DNA from: Clostridiales bacterium
Lineage (GTDB): Bacteria > Bacillota > Clostridia > Oscillospirales > Oscillospiraceae
Reading direction: 5' to 3'
DNA: 34,868 nucleotides
NCBI GenBank assembly: GCA_004551945.1
Contig: SFPN01000026.1
Span: 1 to 34,868, forward strand
The notes under the pieces were generated by a model, which did no database searches, was not told the DNA's origin, and saw nothing but the letters and a program-made list of their open reading frames with translations. This document shows positions 7,327 through 15,320 of this stretch, in pieces. Both the position numbers and the translations under genes were made by a program. Every line of letters starts with the position of its first letter. Position 1 is the first letter of the stretch.

Positions 7327-7355
7327 AGTTTAGCAGAAAAAAACTCCCCTGTCAA
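7327..7355 (-). promoter_or_regulatory. Promoter of the potA leader RNA
   Basis: Minus strand TTGACA (7350-7355), 17-base spacer, TAAACT (7327-7332). Predicted start near 7320, a dozen bases before the closing helix of the RNA. Confidence 0.8.
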
Positions 7356-7360
7356 CAGGA

Positions 7361-7387
7361 GCGAAAAAAGTCGGAGGCTTTTTTCGC
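7361..7387 (-). terminator. Terminator of the pseudouridine synthase gene
   Basis: GCGAAAAAAG (7361-7370) pairs perfectly with CTTTTTTCGC (7378-7387) around a 7-base loop. The A/T tract is inside the stem, so it could act in either direction. Confidence 0.7.
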
Positions 7388-7403
7388 GCAAATGGCAGGC
7401 TGC

Positions 7404-8378
7404 TTAGTTCACCTCTGTTCCCGGGAAATAGGTCTGGACGAAGTCCACGTCGGTCACCGTCCAGGTCCTGCCCCGCAGCCCCTCCAAACACCCGGCGTCC
7501 GTGGGGAAGGGGAAGGAGAGCTTGTAGGAGTACAGGGCCTGGCCGGAGGTGCGGCCCCACTTTTTGTTCTCCCGCTCCCGGCCGTACTTGCCGTCCCCCA
7601 GCAGGGGGTGGCCGGCGGCGGCGAACTGGGCCCGGATCTGGTGGGTCCGGCCGGTAATCAGGCGGCACTCCATGAGGGACAGCCCGTTCCGTCTGGCCAG
7701 GGTCCGGTAGAGGGTTACGGCGGTGCGTCCCCCCTCCACGGGGCGCTTGTGGACGGAGACCTGTTTTTTGGCCTCATCCTTTAATAAAAAGTTTTCCAGC
7801 TTGCCCTCGGGCGGGTTCATGGAGCCCAGCACCACGCAGAGGTAGGACTTTTCGATCTCCCGGTCCTTGATCTTTTGGTTCATGATCCGCAGGGTCTCGG
7901 CGTTTTTGGCGGCGATGACGATGCCGCCGGTGTTCCGGTCGATCCGGTTGCACAGGGCGGGGGCGAAGGAGTTTTCCCAGTAGGGGGACCACGCCTTCTT
8001 TTGATAAAGGTAGGCCTGGATGTGGGTGATGAGGGTGTTCACCCGCTCGTGCTCGTCGGGGTGAACCACGATCCCCGGCCGCTTGTTCACCAGCAGCAGG
8101 TTTTCGTCCTCGTAGACAATGTCCAGCTGGGGCTTGAACACCGACAGGAAGGCATTTTCCGGGGTGGGCGCGTCGAAGAACTCGTCGTTGATGTAGAGCT
8201 GGAGCACGTCGCCCTTCACCAGCCGGTCGTCCCGCTTGGCCCCCTTGCCGTTGCGCTTGACCCGCTTGATGCGGATATATTTCTGTGCCAGGGGCGCCGG
8301 GAGCAGGGGGAGGGTTTTGCTCAGCCAGCGGTCCAGCCGCTGGCCCGCGTCGTTGGGGCCGATGGTAAATTCCCGCAT
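7404..8378 (-). CDS. RluA-family RNA pseudouridine synthase
   Basis: 324 residues. An S4-like RNA-binding part (about 13-65, QRLDRWLSKTLP... VKGDVLQLYI) precedes the catalytic domain. The active-site block is RIDRNTGG (145-152), with D147 as the expected catalytic Asp; family consensus is HRLDxxTSG, so this protein has N-R-I-D. Conserved HQIRAQFAAAGHPLLGD is present near the C-terminus. It isomerises uridines in rRNA or tRNA; which ones cannot be told. Start: the ATG at 8378 matches the family N-terminus and has GGAAAGG about 11 bases upstream, a weak site; the open frame runs 16 codons further. It is divergent from yceD-rpmF. Confidence 0.9.
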   Translation of the reverse strand: MREFTIGPNDAGQRLDRWLSKTLPLLPAPLAQKYIRIKRVKRNGKGAKRDDRLVKGDVLQLYINDEFFDAPTPENAFLSVFKPQLDIVYEDENLLLVNKRPGIVVHPDEHERVNTLITHIQAYLYQKKAWSPYWENSFAPALCNRIDRNTGGIVIAAKNAETLRIMNQKIKDREIEKSYLCVVLGSMNPPEGKLENFLLKDEAKKQVSVHKRPVEGGRTAVTLYRTLARRNGLSLMECRLITGRTHQIRAQFAAAGHPLLGDGKYGRERENKKWGRTSGQALYSYKLSFPFPTDAGCLEGLRGRTWTVTDVDFVQTYFPGTEVN

Positions 8379-8509
8379 AGATTTGCCAACCTTTCCGAAT
8401 CTTTTCTCGTTCCAGCCACTTGTCACCGGGGGCTTTCCAGTGTATACTACATGAGGTGGCTTTGACAGAAGCCATTATACCATAGATTTGAAAAAAATGA
8501 AGAAAGTAT

Positions 8510-8538
8510 TTGACAAGCGCCATGTTTTTTGGTAAAAT
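8510..8538 (+). promoter_or_regulatory. Promoter of yceD-rpmF
   Basis: TTGACA (8510-8515), 17-base spacer, TAAAAT (8533-8538), a near-consensus sigma-A site. A TATAAT-like box with a poor -35 on the minus strand near 8473-8478 may serve the divergent pseudouridine synthase. Confidence 0.88.
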
Positions 8539-8566
8539 GCTTTCCGTACCATGTGAGGATTGTGCT

Positions 8567-9064
8567 ATGCGACTGAATCTTCGAGAAATCATCCATGTCC
8601 CCGGCGCCAGTATTCCCTTTGAGTTTTCTCTTGATCTGACCCAAGAGGACTTCTTTGGGGAGTACCCCATTACCCGTCCCGTCCAGGTGAGCGGCAGTGT
8701 GAAAAACATCGCCGACGTTCTGGTGCTGGAGGGGGAGGCCAAGTCCCTTCTGGACCTGACCTGTGACCGGTGTATGGGCAGATTCAGCCGGGAGAAGGCT
8801 GTCAGGCTGTCTTTCCTTCTGGCGGAAGATCTGGAGGGGGAAGAAGACGGTGAGATCGTTCTTCTGGACGACGGCGAGATCGACGTCGGTGATTTGGCCT
8901 ACACAGCCTTTGTCCTTGATATGGACACAAAACATCTATGCTCAGAAGACTGCAAGGGGCTTTGCCCCGGCTGTGGTGTGAACCTGAACCAGGAGCCCTG
9001 CCGGTGCAAAAAGCAGGCCGATCCCAGATGGGCCGCTCTCGAGCAGCTACTTAATAAAAACTGA
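8567..9064 (+). CDS. yceD: DUF177 (YceD) protein
   Basis: 165 residues. The DUF177 pattern is clear: a beta-rich N-terminal part, the block CDRCMGRF, an acidic middle, and a C-terminal Cys cluster CSEDCKGLCPGCG followed by CRCKKQADPRWAAL. YceD genes almost always precede rpmF and the protein is linked to 23S rRNA accumulation and ribosome assembly. Start at 8567 has GAGGAT eight bases upstream; an in-frame ATG at 8510 would overlap the promoter and is rejected. The 47-base gap to rpmF contains a small hairpin TGCCC/GGGCA and the rpmF ribosome site. Confidence 0.92.
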   Translation: MRLNLREIIHVPGASIPFEFSLDLTQEDFFGEYPITRPVQVSGSVKNIADVLVLEGEAKSLLDLTCDRCMGRFSREKAVRLSFLLAEDLEGEEDGEIVLLDDGEIDVGDLAYTAFVLDMDTKHLCSEDCKGLCPGCGVNLNQEPCRCKKQADPRWAALEQLLNKN

Positions 9065-9111
9065 GTAGTAACCACGTGCCCGAGAGGGCATCACCAAGGA
9101 GGTGTCTCGAA

Positions 9112-9297
9112 ATGGCGGTTCCGAAGAGTAAAGTCTCTAAGCAGAGACGGGATAAGCGGCGTGCCAACTGGAAGCTGGCAGCTCCCGCAGTCACGACCTG
9201 CCCCAAGTGCGGCGCGTATCGGCTGCCCCACCGGCTGTGCAAGGCCTGCATGACCTACGACGGCAAGGTGTTCGGCCAGGTTCAGCAGGAGAACTAA
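9112..9297 (+). CDS. rpmF: 50S ribosomal protein L32
   Basis: 61 residues starting MAVPKSKVSKQRRDKRRA, the standard L32 opening, with zinc-ribbon cysteines CPKCG and CKAC (zinc-binding type). Ribosome site AAGGAGGTG at 9096-9104. Co-transcribed with yceD and closed by a terminator at 9302-9337. Confidence 0.97.
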   Translation: MAVPKSKVSKQRRDKRRANWKLAAPAVTTCPKCGAYRLPHRLCKACMTYDGKVFGQVQQEN

Positions 9298-9301
9298 TAC
9301 G

Positions 9302-9337
9302 AAAAAGAAGAGGGGATCGCCCCTCTTTCTTTTTTTG
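9302..9337 (+). terminator. Terminator after rpmF
   Basis: AAGAGGGG (9308-9315) pairs with CCCCTCTT (9320-9327) around ATCG, with further A-T pairs outside, then a T-rich tail of about ten bases. Confidence 0.92.
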
Positions 9338-9401
9338 TCCGGTTTTTTCCCTTGAAAGCCCCGGACCGTGGAAATCACCACCCCAAGAAGGAGGACGCGC
9401 T

Positions 9402-10709
9402 ATGTCCCTGACCATCATCCAGAGCATCACCCCTGGCAGCCCGGCGGAGCTTGCGGGCCTGCGCCCGGGAGAAACCCTGGTGGCCATCAACGGCCACAGG
9501 ATAGTAGACGTGCTGGACTACAAATACTATTCCTACGACCCGGAGTTGGAGGTTCAGCTGCGGGAAGGGGAGAGCACCCGCACCGTTTCCCTGACCAAGG
9601 ACGTGGGGGAGGACCTGGGGCTGGAGTTTCCCACCTACCTGATGGACAAGGCCCGGTCCTGCGCCAACAAGTGCGTGTTCTGCTTTGTGGACCAGCTGCC
9701 CAAGGGGATGCGGGATACCTTATATTTTAAGGATGACGACGCCCGGCTGTCCTTCCTCATGGGCAACTATATTACCCTCACCAACCTGAGCAAGCGGGAG
9801 CTTCAGCGGATCTGCGACCTGCACATTTCCCCCATCAATCTGTCCGTCCACGCCACCGACCCGGAGGTGCGCAAGCTCCTGCTGGGCAGCCGCCGGGGTG
9901 GGGAGATTATGGACATCATGACCCGCTTTGCCCAGGCGGGGATTGTGATGAACTGCCAGATCGTGGCCTGCCCCGGGCTCAACGACGGGGAGGTGCTCAA
10001 GAAGAGCATGGAGGACCTGGCGGCCCTGTATCCCCAGGTGAAAAGCGTTTCTGTGGTTCCCGTGGGCCTCACCCGTCACCGGGAGGGGCTGTACCCCCTG
10101 AAGCCCTACACCCGGGAGACTGCTGCCGCGGTGGTGGCCCAGGTGGAGGCCTTTGCGGCAGCGTGCCTGGAGAAGACCGGCAGCCGCATCTTCTGGTGCT
10201 CGGACGAGTTCTACATCCAGGGTGGCCTGGACCTGCCGGAGGATGCATACTACGAGGAGTACACCCAGCTGGAAAACGGGGTGGGAATGCTCCGGCTGCT
10301 GGCTGTGGAGATGAACGGGGCTTGCTTCGGCGCCCCGGAGAACATTCCGGTGGAGCCCTTTTCCGTTGCCACCGGGGTGGCCGCCGCCCCATATCTGCGA
10401 GAAATCATTGACAGGGCGGCCGCAAAATGTCATACTAAATTAGATTATCATGTTTACCCCATTGTAAACCGCTTTTTCGGAGAGACGGTGACCGTGGCGG
10501 GTCTGCTCACCGGCCAGGACCTGCTGGCCCAGCTGAAGGACAAGGACCTGGGCACCCGCCTGCTCATCTCTCAGAACATGCTCCGCCACGGGGAGACGGT
10601 GTTCCTGGACGATCTGTCCCTGGAGGAGCTCTCCGCTGCCCTGGGCGTTCCCGTGATTCCCGTGGCCCAGGACGGCTTCGAGCTGTTTGAGGCGGTGTTT
10701 GGGTGTTGA
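9402..10709 (+). CDS. DUF512 radical-SAM-like protein with PDZ domain
   Basis: 435 residues. N-terminal PDZ-like segment (about 1-65, ITPGSPAELAGLRPGETLVAING), then a radical-SAM-type cysteine triad C87-x3-C91-x2-C94 in CANKCVFCFVDQLPKGMR, and the C-terminal DUF512 domain. This family is widespread in clostridia and cyanobacteria directly upstream of der (engA), as here; its reaction is not known. The start at 9402 is fixed by GAAGGAGG (about 9387-9394); an open frame reaches back to 9207 but runs through rpmF and its terminator. No clear promoter was seen between 9338 and 9401. Confidence 0.92.
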   Translation: MSLTIIQSITPGSPAELAGLRPGETLVAINGHRIVDVLDYKYYSYDPELEVQLREGESTRTVSLTKDVGEDLGLEFPTYLMDKARSCANKCVFCFVDQLPKGMRDTLYFKDDDARLSFLMGNYITLTNLSKRELQRICDLHISPINLSVHATDPEVRKLLLGSRRGGEIMDIMTRFAQAGIVMNCQIVACPGLNDGEVLKKSMEDLAALYPQVKSVSVVPVGLTRHREGLYPLKPYTRETAAAVVAQVEAFAAACLEKTGSRIFWCSDEFYIQGGLDLPEDAYYEEYTQLENGVGMLRLLAVEMNGACFGAPENIPVEPFSVATGVAAAPYLREIIDRAAAKCHTKLDYHVYPIVNRFFGETVTVAGLLTGQDLLAQLKDKDLGTRLLISQNMLRHGETVFLDDLSLEELSAALGVPVIPVAQDGFELFEAVFGC

Positions 10710-10748
10710 TGTTTTTGATTATTATAAAATGAAGGAGGTTACCTGAAT

Positions 10749-12077
10749 ATGTCCAAACCTCTGGTAGCCATCGTGGGCCGGCCCAACGTGGGCAAGTCCA
10801 TGCTGTTTAACAAATTGGTGGGCCGGCGGCTGTCCATCGTGGAGGACACCCCTGGCGTCACCCGGGATCGGCTCTACGCCGAGTGCGAGTGGCGGGGCCG
10901 GACCTTTGACATTGTGGATACCGGGGGCATCGAACCCGGCACCACCACGGAGATCCTGACCTTTATGCGCAAGCAGGCAGAGATCGCCATTTCCCACGCC
11001 AACGTTATCGTTTTCCTGTGCGACATTAAAACCGGCCTGACCGCCTCAGATCAGGACGTGGCCAACATGCTCCTGAAGGCCCGGAAGCCCGTGGTGCTGG
11101 CAGTGAACAAGATGGACCAGGTGGGCATGACCAACCCGGATATCTATGAGTTCTACAACCTGGGTCTGGGAGACCCCATTGCCGTCTCCGCCGTCCACGG
11201 CCACGGCACCGGCGACCTGCTGGACGCCTGCTTTGAGCACTTCCCCCCGGAAGAGGAGGAGGAAGAGGAAACTGACCTCATTAAAGTGGCGGTCATCGGC
11301 AAGCCCAACGTGGGCAAGTCCTCCCTCATCAACAAGATTCTGGGGGAGGAGCGGGTGATCGTCTCCAACATGGCGGGCACCACCCGGGACGCGGTGGACA
11401 GCTACTTTGAAAACGAAACGGGCAAGTTTCTCTTCATCGACACCGCCGGTATGCGGAAAAAGTCCAAGGTCAACGACCAGATCGAAAAGTTCTCTGTCCT
11501 CCGGGCGGCTATGGCCATCGAGCGGGCAGATGTTTGCCTTATTATGATCGACGCCAACGAGGGCGTCACTGAGCAGGACACCAAGGTGGCCGGCATGGCC
11601 CACGAGGCGGGCAAGGCCTGCATCATTGTGGTGAACAAGTGGGACGCGGTGGAGAAGGACGACAAGACCATGGACAAGATGCGGGAGAACATCCGCCGGG
11701 ACCTGGCCTATATGTCCTACGCCCCCATTGTGTTCATCTCCGCCCTCACCGGCCAGCGGGTGCCCCGGCTGTTCCAGCTGATCAAATATGTGGACGACCA
11801 GGCGGCCATGCGCATCACCACCGGTATGCTCAACAGCCTTCTGGCCGACGCCACCGCCCGGGTGCAGCCCCCCTCCGATAAGGGCCGCCGGCTGAAGATC
11901 TACTATATGACCCAGGCGGGCACCCGGCCGCCTCACTTCGTCTGCTTCTGCAACGACGCCAAGCTCTTCCACTTTTCCTACCAGCGTTATTTGGAGAACC
12001 AGATCCGCAACACCTTTGGCCTGGAGGGTACCCCCATCCGGCTGACCATCCGGCAAAAGGGCGATAAGGAGGGCTGA
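10749..12077 (+). CDS. der: Ribosome biogenesis GTPase Der (EngA)
   Basis: 442 residues with two tandem GTPase domains and a C-terminal KH-like domain. G1 motifs GRPNVGKS (10-17) and GKPNVGKS (about 184-191); G3 DTGG and DTAG; G4 NKMD and NKWD. The linker between domains is strongly acidic (PEEEEEEET). Der acts in late 50S assembly. AAGGAGG before the ATG. It precedes plsY by only four bases, so it is probably one transcript with plsY and gpsA. Confidence 0.97.
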   Translation: MSKPLVAIVGRPNVGKSMLFNKLVGRRLSIVEDTPGVTRDRLYAECEWRGRTFDIVDTGGIEPGTTTEILTFMRKQAEIAISHANVIVFLCDIKTGLTASDQDVANMLLKARKPVVLAVNKMDQVGMTNPDIYEFYNLGLGDPIAVSAVHGHGTGDLLDACFEHFPPEEEEEEETDLIKVAVIGKPNVGKSSLINKILGEERVIVSNMAGTTRDAVDSYFENETGKFLFIDTAGMRKKSKVNDQIEKFSVLRAAMAIERADVCLIMIDANEGVTEQDTKVAGMAHEAGKACIIVVNKWDAVEKDDKTMDKMRENIRRDLAYMSYAPIVFISALTGQRVPRLFQLIKYVDDQAAMRITTGMLNSLLADATARVQPPSDKGRRLKIYYMTQAGTRPPHFVCFCNDAKLFHFSYQRYLENQIRNTFGLEGTPIRLTIRQKGDKEG

Positions 12078-12081
12078 CACC

Positions 12082-12765
12082 ATGGAAAACGGGCTTTCCG
12101 CCCTCTTGGGGGCGCTTTCCCCTGGCACAGCGGCGGGGCTTCTGATTCTCACCGCCCTGCTGTCCTACCTGCTGGGCTGCTGCAACGGAGCCATTCTGGT
12201 TTCCAGGCTCCTGCTGGGAGACGACGTGCGGGAGCACGGCAGCGGCAACGGAGGCCTTACCAACTTCCAGCGGACCTACGGGGGCAGCCGCTTCACCCTG
12301 CTGGTGATCGGGGTGGACGTGGTGAAGATGCTCCTGTCGGTGTGGATTTCCCGGGGCCTGTTCGCCCTGGTCCTGCCGGACGCAGTGCCCCTGTTTGTCA
12401 CCTACTGGGCCGGTTGCTTCTGCATTCTGGGGCATGTGTTCCCCTGCACCCTCCGCTTCCACGGGGGCAAGGGCATCCTCTGCGGCGGCGTGTTCACCCT
12501 GATGGTGGACTGGCGGGTGGGCCTTGTGGCCTGGGGCCTGTTCCTACTGGCGGTGGTGATTACCCGGTGGGTTTCCCTGGGCTCGGTGCTGGCGGCATCC
12601 TCCGTGGCGGTGACCACCATCCTGTTTTATCCCCTTCCCTCCCTGATTCTGCCCGGCGTGATGGCAGCAGTCCTGCTGGACTGGAAGCACCGGGGCAATA
12701 TTCAGCGGCTGATCCATGGGGAGGAGCCGAAATTATCCTTGCGCAGAAAGAAGGCGGAACCATGA
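12082..12765 (+). CDS. plsY: Glycerol-3-phosphate acyltransferase PlsY, divergent
   Basis: 227 residues, several TM helices. PlsY transfers acyl from acyl-phosphate to glycerol-3-phosphate, the first step of phospholipid synthesis. Motif 1 is GSGNGGLTNFQRTYG (usual GSGNxGATNxxR: Ala is Leu). Motif 2, usually D-x-LKG, reads DVVKMLLSV: the Lys is kept and the Gly lost. Motif 3 GHVFPCTLRFHGGKG is intact. There is an N-terminal extension of about 20 residues and the protein is longer than the usual ~200. Its stop overlaps the gpsA start (ATGA), matching supply of its substrate by GpsA. Confidence 0.9.
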   Translation: MENGLSALLGALSPGTAAGLLILTALLSYLLGCCNGAILVSRLLLGDDVREHGSGNGGLTNFQRTYGGSRFTLLVIGVDVVKMLLSVWISRGLFALVLPDAVPLFVTYWAGCFCILGHVFPCTLRFHGGKGILCGGVFTLMVDWRVGLVAWGLFLLAVVITRWVSLGSVLAASSVAVTTILFYPLPSLILPGVMAAVLLDWKHRGNIQRLIHGEEPKLSLRRKKAEP

Positions 12766-13763
12766 AAACTGCGGTGTTGGGCTCCGGCGGCTGGGGCACT
12801 GCCCTGGCCATGGTGCTGGCAGACAACGGCCATGACGTGACCCTCTGGTCCTACCTGGAGGAGGAATCCCGCACCCTGCAGGAAACCAGGGAGAACCCGC
12901 TGCTTCCCGGGGTGAAGCTGCCGGATTCCATCCGGTATACCTGGGACCTGTCCTGCGTCCGGGGCTGCCAGGTGGTGGTGATGGCCACCCCCTCCTTTGG
13001 GGTGCGGTCCACCGCAAGTCAAATTAAGGCGTTTCTTACCCCGGACATGACCCTGGTGTCCGTGTCCAAGGGGATTGAGAAGGGAACCTCCCTGCGGATG
13101 ACCCAGATCATCCAGGAGGCCACCGGGGGAATCTGCCCGGTGGTGGCCCTGTCCGGCCCCTCCCACGCGGAGGAGGTGGCCCGGGGCGCGCCCACGGCAG
13201 TGGTCTCCGCCTGCCCGGACCGGGCGGCGGCGGAGCGGGTCCAGGACCTGTTTCTCAATGAGCGCTTCCGGGTTTACAGCTCCTCCGACGTGATCGGCGT
13301 GGAACTGGGAGGCGCCCTGAAAAACATAATGGCCCTGTGCTCCGGCTGCGTTACCGGCATGGGCTGCGGGGACAACACCAAGGCCATGCTCATGACCCGG
13401 GGCCTTACGGAGATTGCCCGCCTGGGGGTGGCCTTGGGAGGCACGAAGGATACCTTCGCCGGCCTTGCCGGCATGGGGGATCTCATCGTTACCTGCACCT
13501 CCATGAACTCCCGGAACTACCGGGCGGGCCTGCTCATCGGCCAGGGGGTGCCGGTGCCCGAGGCGGTGAAGAAAATCGGCGCCGTGGTGGAGGGCTACTA
13601 CGCTGTGGACTCTGCCCGGGAGCTGGCCCAGCGGGCGGGGGTGGAGATGCCCATCACCCAGGCCGCCTACCAGGTTCTCTATGAGGGGGGCGACCCCCAG
13701 ACCCTGTTCCAGCAGCTGATGCGCCGGGAGAAGCGCCACGAAACCGAGGAAGGCTGGCTGTAA
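12762..13763 (+). CDS. gpsA: Glycerol-3-phosphate dehydrogenase [NAD(P)+]
   Basis: 333 residues. NAD-binding GSGGWGTALA (residues 7-16), substrate/catalytic VSKGIEKGT, LSGPSHAEEVARG, and the helical C-terminal domain with GGALKNIMALCSG and NSRNYRAG. It reduces dihydroxyacetone phosphate to sn-glycerol-3-phosphate for PlsY. The ATG at 12762 overlaps the plsY stop by four bases; a longer frame from 12342 is a shadow over plsY. No good terminator was seen after it; the next promoter lies at 13805. Confidence 0.97.
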   Translation: MKTAVLGSGGWGTALAMVLADNGHDVTLWSYLEEESRTLQETRENPLLPGVKLPDSIRYTWDLSCVRGCQVVVMATPSFGVRSTASQIKAFLTPDMTLVSVSKGIEKGTSLRMTQIIQEATGGICPVVALSGPSHAEEVARGAPTAVVSACPDRAAAERVQDLFLNERFRVYSSSDVIGVELGGALKNIMALCSGCVTGMGCGDNTKAMLMTRGLTEIARLGVALGGTKDTFAGLAGMGDLIVTCTSMNSRNYRAGLLIGQGVPVPEAVKKIGAVVEGYYAVDSARELAQRAGVEMPITQAAYQVLYEGGDPQTLFQQLMRREKRHETEEGWL

Positions 13764-13804
13764 GAACAAAATCTCCGGTTTTTGAGAAAACTGCAAAATA
13801 GGCC

Positions 13805-13833
13805 TTGCATTTTCCTCACTTTTCTGCTATCAT
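13805..13833 (+). promoter_or_regulatory. Promoter of rpmB
   Basis: TTGCAT (13805-13810), 17-base spacer, TATCAT (13828-13833). The leader to 13905 holds a small hairpin CACCG/CGGTG. Confidence 0.65.
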
Positions 13834-13905
13834 ACTAACCGATGCTTTTTAGATATCAATGCACCGTTCCGGTGTAATCATAAACCAGCGAGGAGGTTCA
13901 AGCGA

Positions 13906-14094
13906 ATGGCTAAATGTGAATTTTGTGACAAGGGCGTCGTGTTCGGCATTCAGGTTTCCCACTCTCACCGCCGCTCCAATCGTCCCTGGAAGCCCAACGT
14001 CAAGCGTGTGAAGGCGATTGTTAACGGCACTCCCAAGCACGTCTATGTGTGCACTCATTGCCTCCGTTCGGGCAAAGTTACCCGCGCTGTCTGA
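13906..14094 (+). CDS. rpmB: 50S ribosomal protein L28
   Basis: 62 residues, MAKCEFCDKGVVFG at the start and VYVCTHCLRSGKV near the end: the two CxxC pairs mark the zinc-binding form of L28. Core SHSHRRSNRPWKPNVKRV is typical. GAGGAGG ribosome site about ten bases upstream. A single-gene transcript between its own promoter and a strong terminator. Confidence 0.97.
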   Translation: MAKCEFCDKGVVFGIQVSHSHRRSNRPWKPNVKRVKAIVNGTPKHVYVCTHCLRSGKVTRAV

Positions 14095-14111
14095 TTGACA
14101 AGTCCGCAAGT

Positions 14112-14156
14112 AAAAAAGAGCACAGGCCATCCGGCCCGTGCTCTTTTCTTTTTTCT
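14112..14156 (+). terminator. Terminator after rpmB
   Basis: AAAGAGCAC plus GGCC pair with GGCC plus GTGCTCTTT around ATCC, followed by a T-rich run (14144-14155). Confidence 0.93.
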
Positions 14157-14186
14157 GCCCGCAGCCGGTGCGGTCCATACTGCGGC

Positions 14187-14216
14187 TTGCAAAATCCCCG
14201 TCGTGTATGCTATAAT
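14187..14216 (+). promoter_or_regulatory. Promoter of hprK
   Basis: TTGCAA (14187-14192), 18-base spacer, TATAAT (14211-14216). Confidence 0.8.
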
Positions 14217-14259
14217 AGATCAATCTGTCTTATATACATAAAGAAGAGGAGGAATCCCC

Positions 14260-15264
14260 GTGGCAGTATCCCAATCGTCCATAAAGCTTACCAAGCTGGT
14301 AGAACGGTTTGAGCTGGAAGTGCTCAACCAAGGAAAAAACTACGAACGGTGCCTGATCCGGGAAGACGATATCAATCGTCCCGCCCTGCAGATTCTGGGC
14401 TTCTTCGACTACTTTAACCCCAGCCGTATCCAGGTCATGGGTAAGGTGGAGTGGACTTACCTGAGCAATCAGCCGGAGGAAGAGCGCCGTCAGTGCTTTG
14501 ACGCCTTCTTCCAGAAGCCCATCCCCGCGCTGATCCTGGCCCGGGGGCTGGAACCCTTCCCCGAGCTTATGGAGATGGCCGTGAAGCACAAGCGCACCAT
14601 CCTCCGCAGCCGGGAGGCCACCTCCCTGTTTATCCCCAACCTGACTGCCGCGCTGAAGGCAACCCTCTCCCCCCGGATCACCCGCCACGGCGTCCTGGTG
14701 GACGTCAACGGCGAGGGCGTGCTCCTTATGGGTGAGTCCGGCGTGGGTAAGAGCGAGACCGCCGTGGAGCTGGTCAAGCGCGGCCACCGGCTGGTGGCGG
14801 ACGACGCAGTGGAAATCCGTCATATCGGCACCCAGCTCATCGGCTCCGCGCCGGAGCTGATCCGCCATTACATCGAGCTGCGGGGCATCGGCGTGGTGGA
14901 TATCCGCCAGCTCTTCGGCATGTCCGCCGTCCGGGAGGACAGCGAAATCAACCTGGTGGTCAACCTGGAGCAGTGGAACGAAAACGCCTTCTACGACCGC
15001 CTGGGCACCAACGACGAGTACACCACCATTCTGGACAAGAAGGTCCCCGCCATCACCATCCCCGTGAAGCCCGGCCGGAACCTGGCCATCATCGTGGAGG
15101 TGGCCGCCATGAACAACCGCCTCAAGCGCATGGGTCACAACGCCGCCAAGGAGTTTGCCAAGCAGCTGGACGCTCACTTCGAGCAGATGATGCAGGACTC
15201 CCAGATGGACGCCGCCGACGACTACGACGAGTACGACGACCTCAGCGCCAACGGAGAGGACTGA
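14260..15264 (+). CDS. hprK: HPr kinase/phosphorylase
   Basis: 334 residues. Walker A GESGVGKS (158-165), then HRLVADDAVEI, and the family signature RGIGVVDIRQLFG. HprK phosphorylates HPr on Ser46 in response to glycolytic intermediates and so controls carbon catabolite repression in Firmicutes. The start is GTG, with AGAGGAGG a few bases upstream. The C-terminus has an acidic tail rich in Asp (after about residue 315). It lies between its own promoter and the solute-binding protein gene, which starts 57 bases later; no terminator separates them, so read-through is possible. Confidence 0.96.
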   Translation: MAVSQSSIKLTKLVERFELEVLNQGKNYERCLIREDDINRPALQILGFFDYFNPSRIQVMGKVEWTYLSNQPEEERRQCFDAFFQKPIPALILARGLEPFPELMEMAVKHKRTILRSREATSLFIPNLTAALKATLSPRITRHGVLVDVNGEGVLLMGESGVGKSETAVELVKRGHRLVADDAVEIRHIGTQLIGSAPELIRHYIELRGIGVVDIRQLFGMSAVREDSEINLVVNLEQWNENAFYDRLGTNDEYTTILDKKVPAITIPVKPGRNLAIIVEVAAMNNRLKRMGHNAAKEFAKQLDAHFEQMMQDSQMDAADDYDEYDDLSANGED

Positions 15265-15320
15265 GTCTCTCCCCATTCAAGTAAATGCCCCGGTATGTTC
15301 GGCGGCGAGAAAGGAATACT

